Part shown: in pieces, positions 13,593 through 27,669 of the stretch | Layout: every line of letters starts with the position of its first letter | How positions within the stretch are numbered: position 1 is the first letter of the stretch | From: Gymnogyps californianus | Taxonomy: Eukaryota > Chordata > Aves > Accipitriformes > Cathartidae | Reading direction: 5' to 3' | Length of the DNA stretch: 64,000 bases | Assembly: GCF_018139145.2 (NCBI RefSeq) | Contig: NC_059471.1 | Coordinates: 100,938,914 to 101,002,913 of the forward strand | The notes under the pieces: generated by a model | Seen by the model: the letters and a program-made list of their open reading frames with translations, nothing else | Databases searched by the model: none | What the model was told of the DNA's origin: nothing | Made by a program: the position numbers and the translations under genes

Positions 13593-14509
13593 AGTATTTT
13601 TCTCAGCACATTTCAGAAGTACCTTCAATTTTTCCCACATTTGGCACAATACAGCAAGTTGCTTACAAGGAACCTCATGACTCCCAGCCAAGTTTTGAAA
13701 TATATAATCAGTTGCAAATGTTTTGGGGTGGTTGACTGATGAATGCAGTAACTTTACCACTTATCCCATTTTTTACCATTAGCAAATCTTAGATATTTTC
13801 AGGACAGCAGCACTTTCCCTTTTTTAGGATTAAAAAAACCTAAAAACTTTTGAAAATGATCAAAACAGCTGTTTAACACATTGATTGGTCTGCTTCTCGT
13901 AATAATGAATACAGTAATGGTATTACAGTGATGAACTTTCGTAAGAACTAACGTAATAGGTTAATTTCTACTGTAATAAAACACAGTGTCAAAATATAGT
14001 TACCTGCCATTCTTTATATTTTATAAAAACCACTTTCTTTCCTGTATTCTCATTTCAGCTTCTTCCCCTCATAATGATACACTTCATCGTTTCAGGAAAA
14101 AATCAACGACTCGCAGAACAGTCCCTATGCTGCCCTGGGCCAGAAGGCTTTTCATTCATTCACCCTCTTTTCAGTTCCAAACTTGTTTATCATTTAGAGT
14201 TGTTCATTTTTTTTTTTCCTTCAGCATGTCACCTGTGATTTACATGAATAATAAAAACAGTCAGAGGTGCATTGGTGAGAACTTGCGTATTTTGGAAGGT
14301 GTATAAAGCCTTGTATGTCAGGACATAAGCCAAGGTCTAAGTAATAAGGAGCTGTTATTACATCAACAACTTGAGCTAGGATATTCTGCCACTCCTTCAT
14401 GCTGTTGGCCCCTGACCACTCTCAGAATGAGTATGGACAAGGAGGACCACTGGTCTGCTCTGACATAGAAATTCCGCAAGAGATTACTTAGATGGTTACA
14501 ATTTATTTA

Positions 14510-14570
14510 GGGGTGTGTGGGTGTGGGGGGGTGTGTGTGGGGGGGTGTGTGTGTGTGCGTGTGTGCGCTT
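14510..14570. repeat. (GT)n/G-rich microsatellite
   Basis: GTGTGTGGG-type units with long G runs pass into pure GT and then GCGTGTGTGC. The G runs allow G-quadruplex or Z-DNA formation. Confidence 0.95.
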
Positions 14571-17500
14571 TCAAGAATTTCTTTCTCAGCTTGCCAATGA
14601 GGAGTGAAAACCAAAATGACTCTGAAGAACAAATACATATTGTCGCATCAATGACAATCAATCTGGCAAGTGTGTTGTGAGACTGCTTCCACATTGGGGA
14701 AAGAAACCCCTGGCAGAATACCTGCAGGAATCATTTATCAGGGACATACTCCTCCAGTTAGTAAAATTATCACACCTTACTTTGAGGACTGGAAGTCAGA
14801 GATTTTTCCCTTCCATTCATATTTCAACACCAAATACATCTTTCTCATCTTGCAGCATTTAAAATACAGTTCTACCACTTCAGGATCTGAACATGTTCAC
14901 AATGCATTAACCTGTATTTTCAGATTTATTAAGCACTGCAGTAATAAAGCAAAACAAAACCATCCTTCAGGCAAATAATTTTGATTCTCTGTTCCCTCAT
15001 GTCCCCAGATAATGTTGTTTTAACGACGTGAGGGATCTAAAGTACAACTGTCTAAGCATTTTTTCATTTGTATCCCAATGGGCTTTGAAACTGACATTGC
15101 AGTACACAACCTCAGCCCACAGCATGACGCGTGAGTGCACCAGCAGTCTGAAGACCAGGTTCCACTTTTGATGGTGATGCTGACCTGCTGCGAAAAAGGG
15201 GGGAAATGACTGTGCCTCACTATGTCTCTGTATCTTTCCCATCTTTTGTCTTATATTTAGACTGCAGACTCTTTGAGGCAAAGGCTGTCTCTTTAAGAAG
15301 CTACAGATACAGGGTAGAAATAGGGACCTTGGTCTGTTTGGGTTTTCGTGTACTGCCACAATTTAAAAATAGAAAGCATCCATTTCTGAGCATGGATGAA
15401 TTTTGCAACAAGTTGCTGTAAACAGATTCCATCATCTTCCTGACTTCTGCTCTTTGGCATTCCCAAATTTTATACCTCAAAATAGGAGCTTGAACTCAGC
15501 TAATATGGGCTGTCAAAACTTTATTTATTTCACTGGCACCATGACAGTTCACACCAGCTGAAAATCTGCTTTGCACATTTGAGCTTCCACCCTGTAGATG
15601 ATGTTCCATAACTTGCATAGCCAAGATAGGTTTTTCAAAGAAGTTATGCATCTCAACCAGGACAGGGACAAGCCAGAAGCAATGTGATTACTCTTATCAC
15701 ACTTTCTTTCCGTGTAAATGTGCTGAAACTCCATGCTTTTAGCCAACAAATCTTACAGTGACTTTTGTAACGAATTCTCTGACAGGTTTAGAAGGAAAGA
15801 GTTTGTGCTTTTAATTTTAAAATCTAGATTAGTACATGCCTATCTCAGGATTTTTGCTACTTACTCTTAAAAAAAGAAAAAAAATTTCTTTACTTGGGGA
15901 AAAAAAACTTTCAGAGGCTTCAAGTTCTTCATTCTCCACCCTGAATTGAAAAAGCTGCACTTGTTAGTGATGTAACAGAGAATATACATTAATATAAGTG
16001 CTGAGTCTCAACTGTTCTCTAGACTTCAAATTTTGAATATGAGGTACTGAAAGTCTATAGCAAACTCTTCAAGAAATCCCATGGCTGCAAGAAACACTAA
16101 AATATTTGTTGAGTAAATTAGAACAAGTAAGTGTTAAGTAATTGCAAATTGCTAATAGGCATTCAGGAACTAGGAAAGCTAATAAACTGAATACATTTTT
16201 CATCACATTTTATTTGGTTATTTCTAACAAAGAACTAAGAAATCAGTACTCCTGTTGAGCACAGCACTGCATGTCCTGTAGCATTAAAAATCTTTTACCA
16301 CCCACACTGCATTGCAAACGTTTAGGAAAAAAAAGGGTTTCAGTACTTTGGGTGCCTAAATAAATGCAATTTAGGGGCAGTGGCGGTGGGGAAAGAGCTG
16401 ATGAAAAGCCCATCCCAGGGAACCCCCTGCAAGAAAATGGCAAATTTGCACATCATCCTAGTCTATACCAAGGCTCTGTGTGCATTATAAAGGCTGTAGA
16501 GAAAATATTTACTGCTGTGCTTTGAGGATATATTATAATAATGGTCTCTCTCCCCACAGACTGAAATATATGCAGACGGAGTTAGTGATAAAGGCTACAG
16601 TAATAAGACAAATATGAGAACACTTTTTGGGTGAGTGCCACTACTCCAGGATGTCACTGGCATCCCAGAGAGTATCCGTTGGTCTGTGTGGTCTCATCTC
16701 CACTCCTTGAGATACTCTTCCTGCTGCTGCATGATTTTAGAGATACTCCCTTTTCTTCTTCCTTCAGCCTTTGCCTGTCTCCCTCAGCCACACTCAGCGA
16801 CTTTTCTTTCTGGCTGTATCTCCGGAGCCTCCCCATTTCCACCACCACGCACAGTGCTCAGTACCTGCTTCTGGAGCCTTGCCATCCCTCCTTCATGTAC
16901 GGCTCAGGTCTCCACAGGAGAGCAGTTAAAATGACCATCCATTACTGCAAAATCCCTGGACACCATCTGGGAAACCAAACTTTCCATCTGCTCTCTCACA
17001 TGGAGAAGATGCTTTGTAGTGGAGATGGTTGAATTTTCTTCAACTGACAAAAACAAAAACCGAGCCCTAAACATTTTTATTAAAACCAGAAGCATGTTCA
17101 GGTCCTGGTATTTCACCAAGACACAAAACATATTTCCACAGGAAATTACTTTTTTTCAAAGTTTCCAGCACCCCCCTCCCTTAAATCAGCCCTAAACTTC
17201 TTTAGCAGCCACATGAACTCCCTGATAACCTCATTGTGCTGTCACTGTGGAAAATGCAAACAGAAAAATTTCTGACCAACACAAAGAGGAAAGGATGCCT
17301 CTCTACCAGGGGTGTCCAACAGTAATTGTCTGCTCAATCCCCCCTGTGCCTCTGGAAACCTCCTCCCTGCTCACTGCAGAGCTAAACAGAGGCTCTACAG
17401 CCATCCTGGTTTGCTTGGAGCTACAGTACAGAGCGGGTAAAGACAGCCAAGACACTGTGCATCTCCAAACGATGGCCACCAAGCTCTTGAGCAATTTTCT

Positions 17501-20500
17501 CAAGTCAAAATAAATTCTTACCAACACTTCTCAGTGGGTGCAACAGGATCTTTGCTGAAGCTTTTATGAGCATGGCGAAGTTGGGTTTGCAAAGGAACTA
17601 GCAGTCAGGAGTGTTATGTGTAGCAGCGGTTCTCTACCTCTTTTTACAGCCTAAAACTCACTTGAAAGAGTTGGAAACACTCTGAGCCTCACCTAGCTCA
17701 GGTTTTTTCCATTCTCTGCCATCTCTCTCGGTTTCCATTGCCCTGCTTTGCCTCCCACGTCTTCTGCAAAAGCTGGTTTTCATGCAGGGATAACTCACAG
17801 GACCAGCACGGATCCGTGCTCCACCTCTAATCTACAGTTTATCCTGTCTTACTTGTTTGAAACTACAGTCGGTTTAAAAAAGGCTATTTTTTTTTTTCAT
17901 GGCTTAGATCATTATAACTAATGTTTGTAACTTCTATTTGGAAAGTTAGGTTCAGGCTTTGATCTTCTTTAAGCATATAACTTAGACAAAGTTGTTCTAT
18001 TGAACTGAAAGAGACTTACATTCCTGAAGTCAAGCATATGCACAAGCGTTTTAAGAATTATGGCTTCAACCTAAGTCAATCCTAAACCTTACATGAATTT
18101 TGGATATTAAAAAGAAAAATGTTTTAAAACCCAAGTCTCTAAGGAAAGAAATAAATACTTATATATGTCCACTATATTATGAAAACTACTGTACTTGAAT
18201 AAGACAGTCATGAATGTTTTTTAGATTTAAGAAAATAATTTTGAAATAAAATATATCCATACATACATGATTAATGTGGCTTCTCTGTTCTCTTCTGCTC
18301 AAATTATTTATATTCCTAGTGAGAGGGGAAAAATTCTTTCCAGCTAAAGAAGCAGCCTCTTTTATGAATAAAAATGAGCTTTTTTTTTTTTTCAGAAAAG
18401 TGAAAAAAGGGTCTTTCAGTTTGATTTTCTGACATCAAAATAATATGGTGCAACTCTGAATATGATCTTCTCCTCTCTTTGCTTTCTACCATGTCAAATT
18501 TTCATAACAGACTTCAGCAACACTTAAGAGACTCCAATGAGGCATTTGGTAAAGTACACACAGTAAGTAGGTAGTCATGGCCCAAAGAGCCTATAAGGAG
18601 AAGACAGGGATGGAGATGATAACACAGACGGAAACAATAAAGTAGCACAACTGAAATAGTAAGCAGCAGTCATCTCACACCCATTTCCTTGCCATCATAA
18701 CAGAATGATTTCCCAGCATACACATTTATCATAAAGACTCCTGCAGATAGCTGTGTTCAGCAAGATCCCAAAGATTCAAGTCAAGAAAACTCTAAGAGGC
18801 CAGATGCTTAACGAGCAAAGAAAACTGGCTAGAAGTGTAATCCACATGTCAAGTAGCCACATTGCAAAGCAGACATTAGCCAGGGAAGAAATGTTAGAAC
18901 AAAAGGTTTTTGTAGGATCAGGTTACTAAAAAGTGGAGAGCCCTTGAGACAACCCAGCAATTTGGGCAAGCTCCAGAAAGTGAGGAAGGCTTCCTCCTGT
19001 AGGGTTCCCTCCCTCGCCAGCTCAATACGTGGCCCACTTCTTCAGATTACGGAAGCTTTTTCACTTAAAGCAGTGTCTTAAGCCATTGGTGATGTCCTCA
19101 TTCTCTTCTTGGGACACACTGTAATACCTGAAGTTGCTACGGGTCTCTTATATTTACATATAAAGTTTGCCAAAGGGTCCTGAGGAGCATTTTGGGGCTT
19201 GCAGTAATTTTTTTTTTGGCTGTGCAGACAAAGTGTCTCTTTCATGCTTGTTCGTAGCTGTGGGCGATTGGACTCTCTGATCCCAGGGGTCCAGTCCAGG
19301 TTCCTTTCCACTAGCCAGTCCTCAGAGCTGTTACCAACAGATGAAAGGCTACTGATTGCTGCAACAGCATCTTTCTTCACTTTGCCAAGGAATGGAGATC
19401 AAATAGGAAAGACAAGAGTTTGCAAAAATAGACTGGTATAGAACAAACATGGGTGTAGGAGCCTTCAACCAATGTGAACAGCCCGGAGATGAGAAAACAA
19501 GGTCAAACTGGAAATAGTATAGAGACAGAAAAGGAAGAAGATAGAGTGTGGACTCAAAGGAGAATAACAAGGATAGAAGGAACATAAAAAGGTCTTTTTG
19601 TTTGCCTACAGATCCAGCTCCCGGTGTGCAAATTCTGACAGCACACAGGCAAGATTATGTTTTGAAACAGCAGTTTTCTGAATGTCTTCTCAAAAGCGGC
19701 CTTTTCCTGCCACCCAATCCATGCTGAAGATCTTTGGTGACAAATAAAATACCGACAGGTTATCAGACACAAGGACAACATGTACCTAAAAGGTCCATTT
19801 GTAAAAGCAGCATAATGAAACTCTCCAGTAAAAATAAACTATTAAAAAACCGCTGCCTAAATGCTGCCCAGTGGAGAAAAAGATAAGTTTGGATTAGGTG
19901 TTGCCCTCACCTCCCCCCTGCCCAAAAAGCACCAAAGGCGAGACGACCTCTGTTCCCAGCTGTCTCCCAGCAGCTGGCGAGACAGGGAGCAGTGGTGCCT
20001 CCCCGCTGTGGGCAATGCCCCGAGGCGGCTCTTGGTTTCCAGGTGGTTGCCTTGCAGTGGCTGAAACAACACGGACGCGGTCAGGGAAGCCAAGGGAGAG
20101 GGGAGAGAGGTGCCTTGATGTTTAGGAATTGAACAAATAGTACATTTTTTCAGAAATGAAGGTCAGCTATTCATGGCCTTGCAGTTACCTACTGCTACTT
20201 CTTCTCCCACCTCTACCTGCAGAGCCAGAGGTTTAAAAGCGGTTTCAAATAATAATCAATTCTTCGTGAATTTTTTAAAAATCACTCTCAGGGTAGATAT
20301 CCAACTGTCTTATTTGCCAAACCATCTCAGGAAAAGCCTTATAAAGCCCAGTTTGTTCTTAAATCATACAAAGAGAGCAAATTATTTGCTTCAATATTGT
20401 AGACATCAGTACTGATCCCACTCAAGGTAATAGCAAACTCCCTTTCGATTTAACCTCACTGGGACACTTGGCCACGATTCTTTAGTACAGGTACACAAGT

Positions 20501-20979
20501 GAGTCAGTCATAAGTTACACTGAACAGCGAATCAAATTGTATCGTTTTCCATTGGTGAGTAATAGACGGAAATGTGAAATGTCATTACAGGGCTGGTTAA
20601 CCATCTGGTAAAAGCTCCTGTATGAACAGTGCAGATGAACTACATTGAAATATTAAGGAAACATCAACTGAAGCTATTTAGCCCCTCCAGAGACCTATAG
20701 TTCATGCATGGTGGGCAGGTAATAATGTCCAATTATTCTGGAAACAACTAAACAAGTCACTGTAAAATTATCTCATTTGCACTGGATCTAACATTAAGTA
20801 TTTTTTAAAATATTCATCATTCATTCCAGGTAACAAAACAAAACAACTAATCAATCTCTGAGGAACTACCCATAAATCAAAAAGCCATACTGAGAAGCTG
20901 GCAATTTTTCATTATTCCAGGAGTAATATTTTAAAGCTGACAAGCTGACGGGGTGGTCCAGGTCTGTGACATTATCACA

Positions 20980-21054
20980 TCTGTGATGAACAACCAAGTT
21001 TTACACAATTACAGTAGTAATTGTTAGAGTTACTCTAACAAGTTATCACAGAAC
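20980..21054. repeat. Nested and overlapping inverted repeats
   Basis: There are three perfect inverted pairs: outer TCTGTGAT (20,980-20,987) with ATCACAGA (21,047-21,054); ACAATTAC (21,007-21,014) with GTAATTGT (21,019-21,026); and TTGTTAGAG (21,023-21,031) with CTCTAACAA (21,035-21,043). The whole can fold into a cruciform-like structure. Confidence 0.75.
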
Positions 21055-24000
21055 TTGTGGAAAAACAAAAACTTTTTTCTTTTTTTAAATCTGAACTGAA
21101 TTTACTTAACAGACAAGTTATTAAAATCAAGTCTTGGCCAAATTAAAGGCATCTTATTATTACTACATAGAGAAAAAGATTTGGTTTTGCAGCCCCTTAT
21201 GGCGATAAGCCACAGCCTTTCACAAAAGACTCATCTCCTGAACAGAAGTGTGCATTCACCCTCTATCTATTTCAGATCAAGTTGACGTGAAAAGCTTAAA
21301 GATACTTCAGTGAGTAGCACATCAGGTAGTAAGTTTGAGGCTGTCCTGCTCACAGGTGGTGCACATTGATTGATCACCTGATGGTGGGGATAGCACATAA
21401 AAATAAAGTTGTCCATCGCTTTACATCCCTGTCTGCTGAGGACGTAGTTCAAGGCTCTATCAATGTCACCTAACTGCCTACTGAAACAGGTAAAACCAGG
21501 GTCGGTAGAGCCTCTGGTGAGTCAAGTTGGATGCTCATCCTACCTCTTAAGCCACTCGAAACTGCTGCCATAACTTAAGGTACAAGCAAGCAGATCCTGA
21601 AAGTCCTTTAAACACATGGCCCAATTCTGCACAGTCCGGGGGTGATTGGTTGCATATGCATGAGGAAGATTTGAAAGAGAGCAGGCAAGGCAAAAGCACA
21701 GAGTCTAAAAGCCTGGTTTAGCAGAGCAATGATATTCAAGCATATGGGTCTTCTGGTAGACATGCAATTTATCACTTTTTTTTTTTTTTTTTTTTAAACT
21801 CAGAGCAAATACCAGCTGCGTATACAGATGGTTTGGGAATGGCTTCTGTTTTGGATAGTTCAGTTTAGGAGAAAACTTCATCCAGGCTTGTGCTGCAGCG
21901 TAGTTTGCTGTTTAGGGACTCACGCACAGCAGAGCGAGGAACTGCAGAAAGGAGGCTTTGAATGTGGACCCTGAGCACGTATAGCATCATACACATGCAG
22001 GAGCATCCCACAAGACAAGCCAGCTCCCAGTGGGCATGTGGTGTCTCCACAGAGCACATATTAACCAGGGTATAGTAATAATGTGTTTAGGAAACACCCT
22101 TTGCACTTTCTTGGCAAATGGCTTGACTATAGCTAAGTACGGGACGGGGAGGCCACAAAAGTTTTGGGTGATATGAAGTGAAGGACTGAATGTCTGAACT
22201 ACCTACTGTTTTACCCCGTTTGCTTAGTTCGTAAACCAGGGCATGTCACATGTATAAGAGCTCAAGATGACACCTAGTCACATGAGCAGAAAGACTTGAC
22301 TGACCGATTTGTCCGAAAGCTTCTGTACCCAGATGCTTAGATTTGACTCTTAACAAGCTCAAATATTTGCTAACAAAAATTGGGGACAGGGAAAGGAGTA
22401 TTACTCCTGTTTGCATTCAGATGCATACAAAAAAAGTAACAAAGTGCTGCTTTTGCCTCTGGTCTTTTTATTTTGCCCCAGTTCTTTTCACTTTAGCAAG
22501 TTTAGCATAAGATACAAGTGCTTACCTCCCTCATTTTTGTCCACTTTCTTCCCCTGCTTCTCTCCCCCATTGTCTTTTCTCATCCATTAAAATACAAAGG
22601 ATTCATATGTTTTTACAAATGATCTCTTTCTTTCAAAATTTTGATGATACAAGAACACCAGAAGTTTTAGAAATCAAATTGCTGTATATTCAGATGTGGC
22701 CACTTGCACAATACAGCCTCTATTTTTGGACGTTTATCCTCCAAACCTTCAAGCTTTGTTTACATACTCAAATCCTGTTGCGCTTCTCAGGCGCCAGTGG
22801 CAAAGCAGAAATCATTAGGTGGTAATATATTATCAATAGTCAAAAGAGACAACTTGCAAATTCACACACTCAAACTTCAGATCTGGTTCCTTCAATCTTC
22901 AGCAAATTCTAAGAACAAACACCACAGCACAAGTTTAAGTACTTTAAAGACAGCTTTTAAATAGCAAAATGCTCGCAAAGGCATACGGTTCCATTGCCAA
23001 GAGCTTCATACTGCTGAATCTGAGGACCTCTCAGAAATATTCTCCAAGTGATTTTTGTTAAACTCTCAAACTGCAAATCTAAGGCTACATCTACATCAGT
23101 AAGCATGCGGCCTGATAAGAGTGCATTTATAGAGTGAAAAAATGATGTTGAGTATCTGATGTGCAGATGATACATGCTTCAAGGGAATTTACTTCAGGCT
23201 AGTTTTAGTCTGGGCCTGTGGATTGAATATGTAGAAATAATTGGAGAGCATTAAGAGCAATACTGGAACGCATTGTCTAGTTTCGTTTAATCCAAAAGGA
23301 AATCAGTTTGTGTACTCAGAGACTGCTCTGTGCTGTGAGCCAAAGCGTAGTAAGTGGCAATGATCAGGAGATCATTAATGTAGCTGCACCCTAATTAAGT
23401 GTCAGTCTGATCTACCAGGAAGGTTCCAATTCACATTTCCTAAGACAATTATTAGCAAATTTAATTGGAATAGTTATATTTATGGTCCTAGAGAAATCTC
23501 AGTGATAACAGAACTTGTCTCTGAATTGCCAGATCTTTCCTGTCCCATTCTACGGATACTTTGATCAAAAATAAACTGGAAATTCCAGTGTGCCCTTGCA
23601 AAATTACTGTATATATCAAACCTAATGACTGAGGACTAGGGAGAGAATTTGAGCCAAGTCATGGTTCATAACTTGATTTTGAGCCTGTTTCAGTAACACC
23701 ACCCTGCCTCACGCCAGTTTGATTTAGAGATAGGCTTTGTGCCCAGCATCTAATTTTGTATATAATTACAGATTTAATGTTTGTAATATGGTCTTTGTAA
23801 AAGGAGGAACCCTCTGAGGAACCTTCAAACTATGCCAACAGTCTGAATAGCTGCTTAGGTTGAGACTCAAACGCTTAAAAAAAAAGACAGAAAAAGTGAA
23901 GATGATAGATTAATACAGCTCAAGCACGCTCACGCTCCTTATCTGCTGCAGTACCGGCCCTTGGTCAGTGCAGGAAGCTGTCCTCTATACAGACGTGCGC

Positions 24001-27000
24001 ACAGTGTTTAGATGTGGAAGTGGTGGACTGAGATTAGGATCACAATAAAACAGGCTTGATTTCAGCATGTAATGTGAGGATTATTGGCTATACCTCAGAG
24101 ATGTGTTTTCTTTTTGTGACTCCTCCATTGGCATATGGATTGCTGCAAAGCAGGAATCAGACCCTGCTAGTCAGCAGGACTGATTCTGCAGCTACTTTTG
24201 CTCCCTTTCTTCCTTCATCCTCAGCAATCTTTAGCCATGCTGCGTAGGCTGTGTAGGCTTGTCCTCAATAACAAACTGATATGACTGGCAAGTTTCTGTA
24301 CAAGATCCACAGAAAATGGACAAGTAACTATCAATTTTAGACACAGCAATGGAATGATTACAGCATTACACCTTCACATGTACCTATATCCCTTTGTGGA
24401 AGATTGCTCTCATGATAAAGCTGGTACTATATTTCAAAATTATTCAATAACCTTTAAGAATAACCCAAACAAGAACTGAATTTTTGCATCAGAAATTACT
24501 CACAGAGAAGACTTCTGCATAATCCTGATCACAAACTGTAACCAGATTGGTATCTGTTAAGATAATATAGAAAACCATAGTACTGCAATTCTTAGAACTG
24601 AAATTGAGACCAGTGCCACCTTTACTCTCTTGGGTTTCTGGGTGACACAGCTTGACTGGTTGTGTATTTAACAGGCACTGCCAACCTTAACAGGCATATT
24701 GACTTCTGGGACTGGTAATATAACATACTTCATTGACTGGGTACTATTCGGAAAGTAAATCAGAAACTCTTGGTTTTCTTTTCAAGTAATCCGCAAGGAG
24801 ATTAAATTATTAAAAAAAATATAAAAGATCTTCACCTACAGATTTCTTCGTAATTTTGATACCCTGAGGCAACTCCTATTGATAGAAAAGCTATTTTTCT
24901 AATAGTTAGCTAATAGTCAGTTTGCCACTTCTTGTGGAGGGGGGAAATCGGTGGCTTAGTTACCACGTGGCTAAATATGCATCACAGTCTGTAAACCTGT
25001 GTAGCATCCCAGAACTCATAATTGTCATTATTAGCATACTGTTCAGTTTAGCTGCAAACAATATTCCTCCCTATTCTTCAAAGTGCCATTTTTTAAGAAA
25101 TCATGTTCTACAGCAAAGCCAGCATTCAGATATTCTCATCTAAGCCAACTTTTAAGATTGATGCTCTGCTTCTATTAGGAAAAGAAAATGGATTTTTCTT
25201 TAAAATGAAACATTTTTGGTGAAGTCCTTCACTTCAGGCTGTTGCTATGACAAAAAAATGGACCTCTTTCACACATGGTCTTTTAGAGAAAATTGTTGGT
25301 GCACTGTACAAGCACAGGGAAACAGGCCATGCAGCTGAGAACAGATTTTGAACTGAGCCATGTAAGCTGTTTCTCAGCTGCAGGACTTGGGATTGCTCCT
25401 AACTTCTGAGTCCAGGGAGCTCCTTGGCTAGCCTTTTACATCACCCAGAATCAGGTGAGACCAAGGTATACGTCAGCCTGCCCCACACCCCACTTCTAGG
25501 AGAAGAAAACCTGGCTACGTAAGCCAAAGGAGAGTTGTGGTGCAGTGTAGCCAGGTCACTGGATTAAGTAGGGTGCCAGGCACTCCATGATGGCACACAG
25601 TCTAAACACAATGAGAAAACCATTTTAGGAGTTGTACATAACAGGAGTGTGATAACTGGATGGGGAGATGTCTGTGTACAACCCCAACCTTTCCCTGAGA
25701 AAAAAAAGACTATGGAGAACAAGTGCAGGAAGGTAAAACCAGAAGAAATATCGAGCAATATTTACCTCCCAGAGCAGTAAAAGCTTGAAGCATAACAGAT
25801 TGGGCAAAAGGGCTGGGCAAATTAAGTCAGTGAGAGGCTTCATGCCAGTAGTATTCTGAATGAAAAGCCACCTCCTTGTGCTGCTCTCCTGGTTTCTGAT
25901 CACCCTTCTGACAACCACCCGCTCTCCCAGATGCGGTGCAGTTACCGTCCATGTTCCCCAGCAGCTGCCTTGCAGGAGCCTCTGCAGGACTGAACGTCGC
26001 TGAAGCCCAGCAGCTGCTTTGCCCCACTCCCTTCTGATGCTGTTTCCAGCCCCCAAACCACAAGGAACCACTTTACACAAACCGCAAGCAAGAAGACTGT
26101 ACTGCAAAGACAGCGCTTCTTATTCTGCAAAAGTAAGGGCAGAAGAAGAGATTGCAGAATCAGAGTGACTTTGGCACTTCGCAGGTGGAAAAGGACCTCT
26201 ACCACTCACTGCCTTTGTGAAAATGTTGATTGAAGAGTTTGGCTTTCAGAAGATTTGGTGTTCTCCCTCTCCATCTCTGTTACCAATAAATAAATAAATG
26301 TCAGGGGGAAAACCTAGGCGAGGTTTTCCTGTTCTTCCTTTGAAACCTGGAAGAGCCCAACCTTTCTAATTTCAAAAGTTTATTCAAAGCATCTGACCAG
26401 CTCAACTACTTGACTACTGTCACCCATATGACTGTGGCAATGCAGCATGACCAAGGACAGCTGTGGTCACAGGCCACTAATGGCACGTAATAAAAATCCA
26501 TTTTTGCAACAAAATATATCTGGTAACAAAATGTTCAGAGCTTATTACATATATGTGGAATATAAGGGCTTAAGCAATACCCCAAAGGAGTTCTACAAAA
26601 GGTTAACTACTGTTTGGTGGGGAAGATGAGCAAGTCTGCAACAAACCAGGAATCTGAAAGGACATACAAGATCACACGCTAGCTGGTATCATAGAAAAAT
26701 GCTTTCATTCACCTAACTAGCAGAATGACTTTTTTTCCTTTTGTTTTCTCTGTCACAAGACCCTTTTCCTTTACCTGAACTAAGAGTAGCTCTGTATTAA
26801 TAACTTGATCAAATGCAGGTCAGACGTGACATTAAGAGATCATTTGCAAGTAATGCCGGGAGCTAGTAGAAAAAACAAAAGGATTTGGAAAGAGTTTTAA
26901 AAATTTTACCTCAATTGACAGGCATCTGTGAAGATTATTTGGCTGTTTTAAAGCAACAGAGACGTCTCGGAATGAATGCAGCTATTTCTATTCCTCATTA

Positions 27001-27609
27001 ACTGAAGATTCAAACCTATCTGCTACAAACTTCACTGAGCTTGCCTGCTTTAAACTGGATACAGCATTAAAAACACCCAAACAAAAACAAACAAAAAAGC
27101 CCCCGCCTCCCATTTTTGTGTACACATGAGTGAGAGAACACACTTCTTCACCTGGGATTCATGTAAACAAAGATTTTTCAAATCTTCTTGAACTAACTGA
27201 AGTGGTGGTTGACAAAAGCAGATTAAAACAAGGTGCTGCACAATGCTTGTCAAACATGCCCTTTCTAAGTGCATTGTGGTTGTTTCAAGGAGCATTTCAG
27301 GGAGAGCATAAGGCGAGGTTAGTCGCGATGCATCAGCTTTCCATTTTAAAGTACATTACTTCAAATTAGAGAGTGGAAAAGCCTGGGGGAAATAAAGAAC
27401 TCTTAGCTCCTTACAGGGAGTTAGATTCTGGATGAATATCTGAGAACATGAGTAGAGAGCTTATGGGTGAGATCTGCTCCATTTCTCACTTCTTCCCTGC
27501 TGATGGCATTCAACATATTGTATGTCTCTCCCATAAACAGTTACTTCAGAGATTTTTAGGAGCAGCTGTTTCCATGTGCATGTGCCCTCTCCCTTCCCAA
27601 ATTCCACAG
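21055..27609. other. Non-coding, no gene recognised
   Basis: It holds the T20 run at 21,776. Minus-strand frames at 25.6-26.2 kb (up to 160 codons) have no recognisable domain and look random. The stretch at about 23.3-23.5 kb is rich in TAATTA-like sites. Confidence 0.6.
21776..21795. repeat. T20 homopolymer
   Basis: Twenty Ts in a row with no recognisable retroposon next to it. Confidence 0.95.
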
Positions 27610-27669
27610 GCACAGGTGGCACAGTGGCGGAGAAGGAACTCAACTGGAGCTCCTTGGCAAGCCTACCAG
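27610..27669 (+). other. Candidate upstream exon on the CLDN14 strand (60 bases)
   Basis: A strong acceptor (CTCTCCCTTCCCAAATTCCACAG, AG at 27,608-27,609) and a strong donor (CCAG|GTAAGG) enclose 60 bases open in at least one frame. It lies 31 kb before the CLDN14 coding exon, a distance compatible with the long 5' introns of mammalian CLDN14. No homology was recognised. Confidence 0.25.

Larger units (their letters stand above)
9214..20979. other. Non-coding, no gene recognised
   Basis: AT-rich intergenic or intronic DNA. It contains the trinucleotide (13.55 kb) and GT (14.5 kb) microsatellites, several A or T tracts, and a slightly GC-richer stretch at about 19.9-20.1 kb without island character. 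Confidence 0.6.

Noticed and set aside
14492..14694. Frames with Cys/Val/Gly-rich or His/Thr/Pro-rich repeats
   Set aside because: They are translations of the GT microsatellite.
25625..26205. Minus-strand frames of up to 160 codons
   Set aside because: Hydrophobic tail and mixed composition but no domain and no splice-site or promoter support.
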